Positions 45,470 to 55,764 of a DNA stretch of 64,000 bases are shown here, piece by piece. The position numbers and the translations under genes are program-made. Source of the DNA: Curvularia sp. ZM96 (lineage: Eukaryota; Ascomycota; Dothideomycetes; Pleosporales; Pleosporaceae); the NCBI GenBank assembly GCA_022457065.1, contig JAJGBQ010000007.1, forward strand, positions 496,001 to 560,000, in the 5' to 3' direction. Positions within the stretch are counted from its first letter, which is position 1. Every line of letters starts with the position of its first letter. Below the pieces are notes generated by a model. The model saw only the letters and a program-made list of their open reading frames with translations. It searched no databases and was not told the origin of the DNA.

Positions 45470-46582
45470 TTATTCAGAGTCATCTGCCGCCTTCTCCTTC
45501 GCCTTCTCCTGCGGCACCTTGACCACAATCTTTCCCTTTGCCCTCCCCGTCTTCAGCTTCTCAAACGCCTTGGGTGCATCTTCCCATTCAAACACTGTAT
45601 CCACAACGCCCTTCAGCTTGCCTTCCTTGAGCCACTGGCTCATATGCCTCAGTGCCTCCGCTGATGGCTTAGTAATGAGCAGTTGAAAAGAGTTCTTGCC
45701 GCCACCCAGAAAACTCGGCAGAAGCATATTTCCCGTCACAGTCTTCAGACCACTTATGCTATTCTCAGCCCCAATTTGCACGAACTTGCCCTTTGGTTGG
45801 AGGAAATTAGACGACGCCTTGTACAGATTGGCTGGTGAGCCGACATTGTCTACTACGAGGCTGAAGACCTGGCCTTTTGCAGAAAGCGCTTCAATGATAT
45901 CAGTCGTCTTGTAGTCCACAACTTCGTCTGCGCCTAAGCTCTTGCAGAACTCGATGTTGGGAGTTGAGCAACTGGTGGTAACATGGCAGCCCAGCGCTTT
46001 AGCGATTTGGATACCAAAAACTCCGGTTCCGCCTGAGCCGCCATTGATGAAGACTTTGTCGCCGCTCTTGACATTTGGTACGAGGGCTTGGTATCTGGAC
46101 GAGTTAGTATTCTCCGCACTTCTCATTGTACATACTCTAGATATAAACCAAAAACCACAAACTTACTCTGTCAAGCCAACAAGGCCGACACCTGCAGCCT
46201 CTTCAACTTTCACACCTTCTGGCAGGCGGCCGAGCATGGTTCTTTCTACCACTACGTATTGGGCCAGGGTTCCGCCGGTCAATGCGCCGGCTTTTGCGCC
46301 AAACACGAACTCTCCGATTTGGAACTCATCGACTTTCCTCCCTACTTTGGCCACTTTGCCGCAGAAGTCGGCGCCGGGAGTAATGTTGGACCCCACGAGT
46401 CGCAGTGGCATAGGGCCTTCAGTGACTTTGTAATCCACAGGGTTCAGTGCCATGGCGTGGACCTGGATAAGGATCTGCTCATCGTGTAGGAAGGGTAGCG
46501 GTGCTGCGTCATTGATCTGTAGATTCTTCTCAATACCGCCGTTGGTGCTGTTGTACTGCCAGGCCTTCATTGTGGAAGCCAT
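45470..46582 (-). CDS. zinc-type/quinone oxidoreductase, MDR superfamily
   Basis: Two exons: 46582-46167 and 46094-45470. The 72-base intron has a GTAAGT donor, an ACTAAC branch site and a TCCAG acceptor, and joins GLTE to YQALV. The product has 346 residues. The N-terminal GroES-like domain (1-130) includes HAMALNPVDYKV and PGADFCGKV. The NAD(P)-binding Rossmann domain begins near residue 150 with INGGSGGTGVFGIQIAKALG, the glycine-rich cofactor motif. The Cys/His zinc ligands of true alcohol dehydrogenases are lacking, so it is of the zinc-independent quinone-reductase or enoyl-reductase-like type, reducing quinones or activated alkenes with NADPH. The C-terminus is Lys-rich (KEKAADDSE). Cytosolic; substrate unknown. 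Confidence 0.9.
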
Positions 46583-47058
46583 TTTTCCTGGGGTGAATGG
46601 AGGAAGTGCAGTTACGTCAGGTTAAGTGCAAGTTGCAAAAGAGCTGTGTTGGTTATCAATGGCGCGCACTGCGTCATGGAACTCAGCTGGGCGGGGTTTG
46701 TGGCGGCGCCATTCTGCTGGTATTACGCCGCTGGGAGTGCGCCTCTTCAGCAGTACCGCGCACTCCGACTCATGACTTCGTCGCCATCAACACACGATGA
46801 GCTTATCTGAAAGAAAGCCATCTGGTGGACTGGCTCGACCGCTGACTTGGCCTATTTGCGCGTAGCGGTGCCGCCTGTACGCTTGACCGATTTCACAGAG
46901 CGACTTCAAAGAAATGCAAAATCGAGAGGACGAGCTCTTCACGAGCAAGATGTTTATAGTCATTATTCGTCGCAAAATTAAGGTGCTGACGGCTGCAGCA
47001 TAGGCTGAGCGCCACAACCGCAACCAGGCATTCGACTTTTCCCAGGTACAACTACTCC
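46583..47058. other. intergenic between oxidoreductase and PhoD-like gene
   Basis: Promoter of the oxidoreductase and 3' end of the phosphatase transcript, both minus strand. A small frame at 46787-47062 is unsupported. Confidence 0.5.
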
Positions 47059-49348
47059 TCAAGAATATTGAATGAACATCTGCTCAATGCCAGTAATGTT
47101 CCACAGGCCGGTAATCGTATTCAGGGTTAGGTTAGTTGGGGTCGTTGGCCCACGCTGCAGCGCACCGCTCTCAACGCGCCCGCCCACTGCAACAACCGAG
47201 CCATTAGTCCTCGCAAGGTGGTTAGCGCCAGCCTTGACAGTGAAGTTGGCGAGACTAATATCAAATGGGTTCCTAGATGCAACTGACGGAGAGCCTATCA
47301 TACATTCAGCGGACGATCAAGACACTCAGATACAACAAACGACTTACCGTAGTACTGGGCATTAAGCTCTTCAGGGGAGATGAAAAGCTCGTAGTATCCT
47401 CTGTAGTAGCCCTCGGTCCACTGAAGCTCACGGTTGTCACGAACAAGAGCTGCAGAGCGGTCGCTCGAGTTTGCAATGGATCGACCAGCTCCATAACCGC
47501 TGGAGGAGACAGCAGTGCCAGCGAATTCTACTCCAACTGCACCCTCACCAGTAGCCTGGTCGTACGGGGTTTCATCAAGCCAGACGAGATCGGAAACCCA
47601 GTTGGCGTGTGAATCACCGGCCAAGAAAGCAGTATTTGGAATTTTGTTGCTATAGAGGTGGTGAAGGGTACGGTTGCGATTTGCAGTGTAGCCCTTGTTC
47701 AATGTTAGCAGGGCTTTCGATCACCACACTACCTGGGTACTTACGTCCCACTGATCAGCGTTCAGCCAGTCACTGTAGACTGCGCTGTTGTTCATGCGCG
47801 AGAAGATGATCTGGTTACCGACAATCCTCCACGTAGCACCTCGTTCGTGCGATTCAGAGAGTTGGTTGTAAAACCAGTTTTCTTGACGACTTCCCATGAG
47901 CGAGCGGCTGGCATCGTCTCTAATTTCCGCAATGTAGTCATCGTTCTCATCCAAAGTGGTAATGGATCGGTCGTAGTTGCGGGTATCGAGAATGATGAGG
48001 TCGAAGAGTTTGCCCATCTTGAAGTTGCGCCAGATGCGAAGATTGTCATCCATATCGACTTGACGGATACTAGGCGTCCTGTTAGTATATTCGTACGTCG
48101 ACGGAGAATGAGACTCACGGCATCCATTCAAAGTATGCGCGGACAGCGTTCATCTTTCGTGAATCCACACTGACACCTCCGTACTTGAGGAAGCTTTCTT
48201 CGGTGTTGTTCATGTTGCTGCTCTAATTAATATGTACTTCCAACCAAAATATAAGACACTCACCTGAAGCCATCCCGGTATCCGTTGTTTGCAATTTCTG
48301 TAGGCCAATCAGCGGAGCAACTCTTAGAAATAAAGTGACATACCATGGTCGTCCCACGTAGGGATCCACGCAAAGTTCTGATGAGCAAGCTTCAAGTCAT
48401 CATCTGTGCGGTACTGGCCGATCCTAGTTCGGTAGTCTGCTAGACGTATTAGACACAATTAAAACATGCAAATGTACGAACACTGACCATAGAGTGTGAC
48501 AATCTCGCGCGGTGGATCAGTTGCTCTGGGATCTTTACCAAGCTTGCCCTTGGTAGACTCGTATATGTAATCACCGAGATGGACCTTGCTTCGACGTTAG
48601 TGAAGTTTATGTTAACCATTCTACGTCAGACTCACAAAGAAGTCTACTTGGTCTTTCCTAGCAGCATTTCCGTAGGCATTAAAGTACCCGTTCTGCCAGT
48701 TAGAGCAAGAGAAGACTGCCAGGCCGACTTTGGAAACCTCATCATCATGATCTGGGCTGGTTTTGGTCCTGCCCAAGGGACTCTTGTTGGAGCTGCCGCA
48801 AACGTTGAACTGGTAGTAGTATTGAGTGAAAGCCTCCAGGTTCTTGGCTTCGATCTTGATAGAGTTAGTAACTGTCTCATTGATAGCGGTATGTTTGGGA
48901 ATACCTTAACAGTGTAGTCGATATCCGATGTGGTATAAGCTTGCCCCTGATCGACAATCGTTGTGAAGTTGCGGTCTGTACCGACACGGTAGTCGACGCA
49001 AACAGGGTTTGGGGAAGCTTGAATGTATTTTTCGGTCTCGTGGCTGTATAGTCCCACATAACCAGTTACAGTGACATTTGATCTGTCATGTTCGAGAGAG
49101 GGCGCAATACGAGTCCAGAGAATGACCGAGTCAGGGTACGGGTCTCCAGAGGCAACGCCGTGCGTGAAGTTTAGCTGAGCAGGATCCCACGGGACAGAGC
49201 GCTTGGACAAGGTTCTCTTTGCAACCTTGGGAACATCGATTCCAAGATCATTGTGTCGGCGAGAAGGCGAATGATAGTTCAAATTGCCATCAAAGGATGC
49301 AGATACAAGCGAGGCCAACGGAGCCGCTGCAAGTAGGACTGAAAGCAT
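47059..49348 (-). CDS. secreted PhoD-type alkaline phosphatase/phosphodiesterase
   Basis: Nine exons join in frame to 630 residues: 49348-48905, 48854-48636, 48584-48488, 48436-48344, 48297-48264, 48217-48119, 48069-47745, 47693-47348 and 47294-47059. Introns are 46-53 bases apart from those whose acceptor is ambiguous by a few bases. The start at 49348 gives a clean signal peptide (MLSVLLAAAPLASLVSA). Family motifs follow: HGVASGDPYPDSVILWTR, VHLGDYIYE (222-230, metal-binding Asp226), WDDHE, ILDTRNYDRS and AGDSHANWV (463-466 GDSH). PhoD enzymes cleave phosphomonoesters and phosphodiesters outside the cell using Fe and Ca, in phosphate scavenging. Eight introns in a 2.3 kb gene is intron-rich for the window. 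Intron 3 uses a GTCAGT donor, slightly unusual. Confidence 0.9.
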
Positions 49349-50755
49349 CTTGGGGGCTCGTAACTTCAGCTGCTCCAAACAATTTTGGAGTACCAGGCTG
49401 TTTATAAGTCATTGGTTGTTCTTTGACGTCTACGATCTTCGCATGCTTGTATGCACGCTTTAGGCCTCGCATACATGCATGACTATACACTACGCTCCAC
49501 AAGTCCACATCGCGCATTCAATACGGCGCTGACTATATACTCGGCCAATCAAAGCGAACGTATTTTCTACGTGAATAACGGTGCCTGTTGATCGCAATTG
49601 CACATGTTGTGACGCAAGATTGGGATTGGTTGAGCATCTTCTCCCCATGCTGTGGTACCTAGTGCATTGTAGGCACAAACAGCACGCCCTCAGACTCCAG
49701 CGTTTTGCTGCAGGCGCCTCAGAGTGGCAAGCCGGATTTCTAGGTCTCAAGCCGATAGGTACTGCTATTCGATGGCGGGTGGGGGTGATGCAAGTACGCT
49801 TGTCTCCACACGCACGTGTATGTTGAACGTGTGCTGATTGGCGCTGATCCTACCGGAAGCCGTCTTCATCCACTACCATGTGTGGAACAAGCACATAGCC
49901 GCTGATGATATCCGAGCCGCTTTGCAAGTACCGTGCCTTCAACCACCTGTAGGATTCGGCATGTCGTCATCTGGGTAATGACAAGTCACTTCATCTAACA
50001 CCATGCCAATCTCCAAAAGCAAGCATGGGATTTTACCAGCCCTTGAATGATATGGTTAGATGAGACGACAAGGACAGCCAGTATAGTCTAATTGGATCTT
50101 ACACAAGCTTCATACGCGAAACCATTTTTTGCTCGACTTCATAAGTCAATACTTTGTCACACCGACTACTTTACTCCGCTCCGCTCCGCGTTTGGATTAG
50201 GTGCGTCTTACTCCTCTCCCAGCGGCCAAGCAGTCCCTGAGGTTGTCTTCAAGACTTGAAAGCGACCCCATGTTCTTGTGTGTATCTGTTGAGGAAGGTT
50301 GAGAAGATGGTTGTCTGATTGTGCTTTCAATAAGATGCTTAAATCTCAATCTACTCTTCTTAAGATTTGCTCGTTAGCAAACCAAGAGACGTTCTGCGAG
50401 CTTTCGAAAAGGATGAACAGTAATCTTGTTCAAGGCGGAGATAACTGGCCATCGACTAAGATCTGTATAGAATTCAGTCGATATCCGACCCAAGCTTCCA
50501 CATAGGTTGAACTCCACGATACCAAATCTAGATCTATGAAGATACCTCCTTCTACGACATGTGTCATGTTTGTATTCAACATATCCATGAGTCTGAAATA
50601 CTGCCTCGTGGTGATATGATGCGCATGTTCAGGTGAAGCACGGGTGTGCAAGCAAAGGGTCCGAGCTCGCAGGTCCCCAAGGGTTGATCCCCGCCGCGTA
50701 CCTAGGTACACGGAACAAACCTCACCACCTGCAGCGTTAACTTCGACTACCCACC
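49349..50755. other. divergent intergenic region
   Basis: Between the minus-strand phosphatase and plus-strand MED7. No supported gene. ATG-bearing frames at 49490-49750 and 50430-50711 have no features. Confidence 0.5.
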
Positions 50756-51637
50756 ATGGCTGACCCCCAGCAGCCCGGCCAAGTCGAAGACGAAGACATC
50801 GTTCTCAGCTTCTTCCCCGACCCGCCGCCCTTCTACAAGCACTTTACACCCGAAAACCTCGAACGCCTACGCCAAATCGAAAGCGACGCCGGGCTCCACG
50901 AGAACAATGACGACCCAATCTCGTCCGCCGCAAAGCTCTCTCCAGAGCAAATCCTCGCGCTGCCCACCGAACTCCGCTACCTCGTACCGCCGGAACCCCC
51001 CGCGGACGACGCCGAATTCCACGTCTTTGACACAGTCGCAAAAGCAAAAGGCACAGATGTCTTCATGAAGAACATGGAGTACATCGCCGACCAGCTCAAA
51101 ATGCAAGGCGTATTCCAAGACTGGCAGTATGAGCAGTTGTATCCGAGCGACTCGTCCCTCACTACTTCCACCACCTCGTCCTCTCAACAGCCAACAACGT
51201 CAAACTCGGCGTCGCTCGACAGGCAAAACTATCTATTCCGCTTCCTGCGCAGCATACTCCTGAGCTACATCTCGCTGCTGGGCATCGTAGCTGCGGACGC
51301 GGTGTCAGAGCAGAAAGACCAGAAGCTCAAAGATATCATGACCATGGTTGCCAACATGCATGCGCTGATCAATGAGTATCGGCCGCATCAGGCGCGGCAG
51401 ACGCTGATCGAGCGCATGGAGGAGCAGGTGCGGCGCAAGCAGGCTGAGATCGAGGGCGTGCGCAAGATGGGCGAGAAGGTGAGGCAGGTGCTTGCGAGCT
51501 TTGGGGCTGGGGATGCTGAGGGGAAGGATGGAGTGGGAGACGCGGGTGTGGAGGAGGATGTAGCGGCGAAGGAAATGGCGAGGAGGATGGATGCGCAGAG
51601 AGGGGCGTGGGAAACTCTGGAGGAGGTGCTGGGATGA
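50756..51637 (+). CDS. MED7: Mediator complex subunit 7
   Basis: Single exon of 293 residues with a good start context (CACCATGGC). The N-terminal motif SFFPDPPPFYKHFTPENLE is the MED7 signature. LVPPEPPADDAEFHVFD follows, then a helical part with YLFRFLRSILLSYISLLGIV and a long coiled coil (about 190-245: MHALINEYRPHQARQTLIERMEEQVRRKQAE). In Mediator, MED7 pairs with MED21 and MED31 in the middle module, linking activators to RNA polymerase II. A serine/threonine/glutamine-rich insert (about 130-155) is longer than in yeast. The C-terminus is Glu/Lys-rich. Nuclear, essential in yeast. Confidence 0.93.
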   Translation: MADPQQPGQVEDEDIVLSFFPDPPPFYKHFTPENLERLRQIESDAGLHENNDDPISSAAKLSPEQILALPTELRYLVPPEPPADDAEFHVFDTVAKAKGTDVFMKNMEYIADQLKMQGVFQDWQYEQLYPSDSSLTTSTTSSSQQPTTSNSASLDRQNYLFRFLRSILLSYISLLGIVAADAVSEQKDQKLKDIMTMVANMHALINEYRPHQARQTLIERMEEQVRRKQAEIEGVRKMGEKVRQVLASFGAGDAEGKDGVGDAGVEEDVAAKEMARRMDAQRGAWETLEEVLG

Positions 51638-52534
51638 AGAATTTCGCGAGCGATATGCTGTGGCATTATGATACCCTTTTTCTATTCTTTGATTTATTCA
51701 TCATCATTTGGCCAACTCTGCTATGGTTGCTAGAAATCTTGATCCAGCCTTTCTTTCGAAGGGAGCATGAGACCATGTCACCCATCAAAAGGTGTTCTAG
51801 GAACGAAACTTTAAACTCCATCACAGGTGTGGCGCGTGATGATGGCTGAGACATACGCACATGACGGGTTACGCATTAGTGTGTTGTCTCGGAACCACTG
51901 CTGTCAGGTACCCGCCAGCGACCCTTTGACAACTCAAAACATGACGTCACAAACCATGCTTGTATCCATCTGTAGTGTTTCTCCAGGGGATACCTATCAC
52001 ATGAAAAAAAGAGTTGCTATCTTATCGCGCAGCCACAAGTGTCCTATAACTGTTCCCACCGCTACTTGAATTCAGCCTCCGAGGCTGAATCCCTCAAGAA
52101 AACGTAAGCTGAGGAGTTCGAACAGGTAGGGGTGTGGACCTCCTTCTCGAGTGGCCACGCGGTGAGATACGGGACCCCTGCGCGTAATAGCGCCCACCGT
52201 TTTAGGGAACAAGGCAGACGAGAAGCTAAGGCTGATACGCTCAGCCGCTCACTGCCACCCCCGGGATCTTGTTTGCCTGTCTGCCTGTCAGCTGAAAAGG
52301 ACGTTTTGGAAAGGATTAAATAACCCTCGGAGTTGGCCAGAAAGAAGGTGAAGGGTTGTGGACTTGAGAGTTTAGTTGATTTGACCGATTGTTGCTCCGC
52401 CTTCTTGCATCACAGAGCGGATACATACTTCCCACTTTAACACACCGCCATCGTCGAATCCATAAGGACGAAGCTTTCGAAAAGCCTCAATATAGTCGAT
52501 CCTATTTTTTCCTCCTTTCTCTTTTGCTGCTACC
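51638..52534. other. intergenic upstream of the DUF2235 gene
   Basis: Contains MED7 3' end and the promoter of the next gene. No coding exon supported. Confidence 0.5.
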
Positions 52535-54109
52535 ATGGAGTCGGAAACACCAAAACCCCCACCAAAGCTCCCACCAAAACTCCCGCCAAAACTCGCGCCA
52601 AAACGCCCGTCTAAACGCATTGCTGTCTTCTGCGATGGAACATGGGTAGGTCGCGAGACAGCCGTCGACGATGCACCGCCCAGCAACATTCGCCAACTAG
52701 CCAACATGGTCGGTGAAGTAGAGTATGACGAAAGCGACAAGGCAGCCGCAACAGTACACCGGATTAATCCGCATGGAAACTCTGATGTCATCGTCGCCGG
52801 ATACCAGGAAGGCGTGGGCCTGAATAAGAACTTTATGCAGTACATCTGGGACGGCGCGACAGCATCGTCCATCAGCGAAGAGTGTATCTCCGTGTACAAG
52901 TTCATTGTCCAAAACTACACCGACGACCACGAGATCTGGCTATTTGGATTCAGCCGTGGGGCCTTTACCGTGCGTTGTGTAGCAGGCATGATTAACAACT
53001 GCGGCATCATCAAGCGGCGGGATTATACTGACGAACAAGTCTCGCGTCTCTGCTACGAAATCTTTCGTACATACCGATCTGGCCTGCCCGAAGATAAACC
53101 CAAGAGCGACGAGTGCAGGCGTTGGAAGGGCCTCAAGGACCGTGTCTGGCAGGTCAAACAACCAATCCGCTTCATGGGCATCATCGATACGGTCGGAGCT
53201 CTAGGAATTCCCCGGTTGAGCGCAGGTGTCGGGTTCGATTGGAGTCCGTTTGAGTTCTTCGACCAGAGCATCTCGAACGTGGTGCAGCACTGCTATCACG
53301 CACCGTGCTTGCACGATCGGCTATGGACCTTCCAGCCCTGTCTTGTTACTTCTACCGAGGATCCCGAGGACGCAGACGAACCAAGAGCCAAGATAACCCA
53401 AAAATGGTTTCCGGGAACTCACTACGACGTCGGCCGCATGACATTTCGCTTTTTGCGTCAGAGCCCTACCAACTGGATCGAGGAGGCGCTGGGCTGGCTT
53501 CCAGACCTGTTTTCCCGCACAATCTATCCGAACCAAGTGCTCAGTGATGCGGTACTGCGGTGGATGGTGGAAAGCGTGCATGCTGTAGACGAAAATTCTG
53601 CAAATCCCATTATGCCCACCGCGACAGAATGGATCCAGCATCTCAGTGAGAGGCTCGGTAAAGCCGCCCTGTCGAGCTCGTCAACGCACAACCAGCATTT
53701 GCGAATAGGCAGTGGCGATATCTACAGCGATGTGTTGGCATATGCGCCTGGCGGGGTCTTGATCAGCTCATTACAAAAGACCTCACACACAATCACCTCA
53801 TTTCTCAATGGTATGGCGCCGCGGCTAGGCGACATGATTCAGAGTGTACTGGGTGTCAAGACTCTCATCGGTATCCTGACAAATACAGCTGATCGCCGCA
53901 TCCCCGGTACGCAGGCAGACATTTACCCATACACGGAGCCAGAGACGGTAGAGGTCAACGGGAATGAAGTTACCTTCAGCGTGCAAGACGTGGGGCAAAT
54001 GAAGGCTCTAAATGAAAACAAGCGTGTCAGGTACCCGAGCGAAAGCTACGAGACATTTTTACTTTGGAAGGAGGTTTTTGGCAGGAATGAGCATGAGACT
54101 GACGCGTGA
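52535..54109 (+). CDS. DUF2235 (Tle1-like) alpha/beta hydrolase
   Basis: Single exon of 524 residues with a Kozak-like start (ACCATGGAG). After a repetitive PPKL leader (residues 5-27), the domain begins RIAVFCDGTWVG, the DUF2235 hallmark. The nucleophile elbow GFSRG (138-142, Ser140) sits in DHEIWLFGFSRGAFTVR. MGIIDTVGALG (Asp218) supplies a likely catalytic or structural acid. KWFPGTHYDVG (about 292-302) carries the candidate His. Fungal members are intracellular hydrolases of unknown substrate; bacterial relatives (Tle1 phospholipases) cleave phospholipids. The fold and triad positions are read from the sequence; a phospholipase activity is inferred from the relatives. No signal peptide. 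The C-terminal 150 residues are less conserved. Confidence 0.85.
   Translation: MESETPKPPPKLPPKLPPKLAPKRPSKRIAVFCDGTWVGRETAVDDAPPSNIRQLANMVGEVEYDESDKAAATVHRINPHGNSDVIVAGYQEGVGLNKNFMQYIWDGATASSISEECISVYKFIVQNYTDDHEIWLFGFSRGAFTVRCVAGMINNCGIIKRRDYTDEQVSRLCYEIFRTYRSGLPEDKPKSDECRRWKGLKDRVWQVKQPIRFMGIIDTVGALGIPRLSAGVGFDWSPFEFFDQSISNVVQHCYHAPCLHDRLWTFQPCLVTSTEDPEDADEPRAKITQKWFPGTHYDVGRMTFRFLRQSPTNWIEEALGWLPDLFSRTIYPNQVLSDAVLRWMVESVHAVDENSANPIMPTATEWIQHLSERLGKAALSSSSTHNQHLRIGSGDIYSDVLAYAPGGVLISSLQKTSHTITSFLNGMAPRLGDMIQSVLGVKTLIGILTNTADRRIPGTQADIYPYTEPETVEVNGNEVTFSVQDVGQMKALNENKRVRYPSESYETFLLWKEVFGRNEHETDA
52550..52609 (+). repeat. 12-base coding repeat (PPKL)
   Basis: About five units of CCACCAAAACTC-like sequence at the 5' end of the DUF2235 gene encode PPKL, PPKL, PPKL, APKR, PSKR. 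Pure enough to be slippage-prone. Confidence 0.75.
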
Positions 54110-54412
54110 GACTGAGTTTCGATTATCGGACTGTGGTGGATTCTTTGTTTGAGCGAATTCTTCAGCATCTTGTCGTACAATGCAATCTTGAGCCAAGTAT
54201 TAGATTGATTAGTCTTTCTTGTTCATCTCGAATGCACCTTCGTTCGCAAACGCTTTCTTGTCGATGATTTGATCCCTGATAAGATGTATATTAGATTCGT
54301 TGCGCGTGTAGTAAGAAGTCTGTATCTAATTGTAAAGTCTAGTGTATCGAAATGAAGAGAATGTCTATGTCGTTCACAATGACCAACGTGTTATACACAA
54401 GTAGCAAGAAAC
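54110..54412. other. short convergent intergenic region
   Basis: Between two convergent stop codons. AT-rich 3' ends; nothing else seen. Confidence 0.55.
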
Positions 54413-55764
54413 TTACTTCTTGCCACGGCCACCAAAGCCCCAGCGAATCTGGTTGGCCCATCTAACCTCGACACCAAGGTCGTCAGCACATTGCCAAACA
54501 AAGCCAGGGTTCTTCTGGAACATGCGGCCGATGAATGCAACATCGAGGTTGTCGTTCTCAAGGTAGCTGTTGGCCTGCTTGCCATCGGTAATGCTACCAA
54601 CGGTTCCGACAGCCATCTTGTCGCCGACCTTGTCCTTGACAGCCTTGGCAAATGGTTCCTGGTATCCGGGTCCACCGTGGATATGTTGCTTCTCGTGGAG
54701 TCCACCAGACGAAACATCGAGTAGGTCAACACCCTTGTCGGCTAAGATCTCAGCAAGGCGGACAGTCTGGTCAACAGTCCAACCTTCAATACCAGCCTCG
54801 TCAAGCCAGTCGGTCGCGCTGATGCGGAGGATGAGGGGCATGCTGTCTGGAATGGTCTTACGAACAAGCTCAACTACTTCAAGGGTGAGACGCGTGCGGT
54901 TCTCAAACGAGCCACCGTATTCGTCGGTACGCTTGTTGGATGCGGGAGAGAGGAAAGTGTGCAGGAGGTAGCCGTGCGCGTTGTGAATCTCAATGGTATC
55001 GAAGCCGATCTTCAAAGCGCGCTTGACGGCATCAACAAAAGCCTGCTTGAAAGCCTCGATATCTTGCTTGGTCATCTCCTTGGGTTGGCAGTGCTTATCG
55101 TTGAATGCAATAGCTGACGGGGCATAGACATTGTCTGGCCAGCCATTCATCTCCTTGGTAGCAATGTCGCCCTTGCTCAGCCATGGTGCCACGGTGCTGG
55201 CCTTGCGTCCAGCGTGTGCAAGTTGGATACCGATTTTCTGGCCCTGGGAGTGTGCGAACTCGACAATCTTCCGAAGGGGCTCCATTTGCGAATCTTTCCA
55301 TAGACCACAGTCTTCGGGCGTGATGCGGCCCTCTGGGACGACAGCAGTAGCCTCTACAAGGGCCAGACCAGGGCCACGCTGGATGATGCCGCCCAAGTGC
55401 GTCAGATGCCAATTGGTCTGGTGGCCATCTTCGGCTGAGTATTGGCAGAGGGGAGAAAGGGCGAGGCGGTTTTGAAGCTCAAGTCCGCGAAGCTTGAGGG
55501 GCTGGAAGAGCTTGGGAATCTTGGAGCTGCCATCGAGCATGCCCAAAGCGGTGCCTGCTCGAGGGTTTTGCTCGGGTGTGAAGTATGAGACCTAGACGGG
55601 TTAGCCATTGTGAAGACGGTATGGACATTGTTGCATACACCAGGGGCAGCCTTGTTTCTCAGCTCATCCTGCACAGGAATTTGGCTGCTGTTCTTGTCTT
55701 CGGGTATGTCTTTGTCGATGGCGTGATGCGAGTGTGGTTTCGCGGTTTCAGCTTCAGCGCCCAT
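54413..55764 (-). CDS. NADH:flavin oxidoreductase, Old Yellow Enzyme family (YqjM-like)
   Basis: Two exons: 55764-55639 and 55591-54413 (47-base intron, GTATGC donor, TCTAG acceptor) give 434 residues. The splice makes AAPGVSYFTPEQNPRAGTA, a usual fungal N-terminal motif of the group. The FMN-binding TIM barrel follows: LFQPLKLRGLELQNRLALSPLCQYSA with Cys91, which matches the redox-tuning Cys of YqjM-type enzymes. IQLAHAGRKAS, IEIHNAHGYLL with the substrate His/Asn pair, DEYGGSFENRTR, and GTVGSITDGKQA with FIGRMF for the phosphate all follow. The enzyme reduces alpha,beta-unsaturated carbonyls using NAD(P)H. The C-terminus RGKK is basic. Complete. Role in detoxification or metabolism is inference. 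Confidence 0.92.

Noticed and set aside
54391..54732. 113-codon minus-strand frame within the OYE gene
   Set aside because: Overlaps the clearly conserved OYE frame on the same strand; it is the wrong frame of the same exon.
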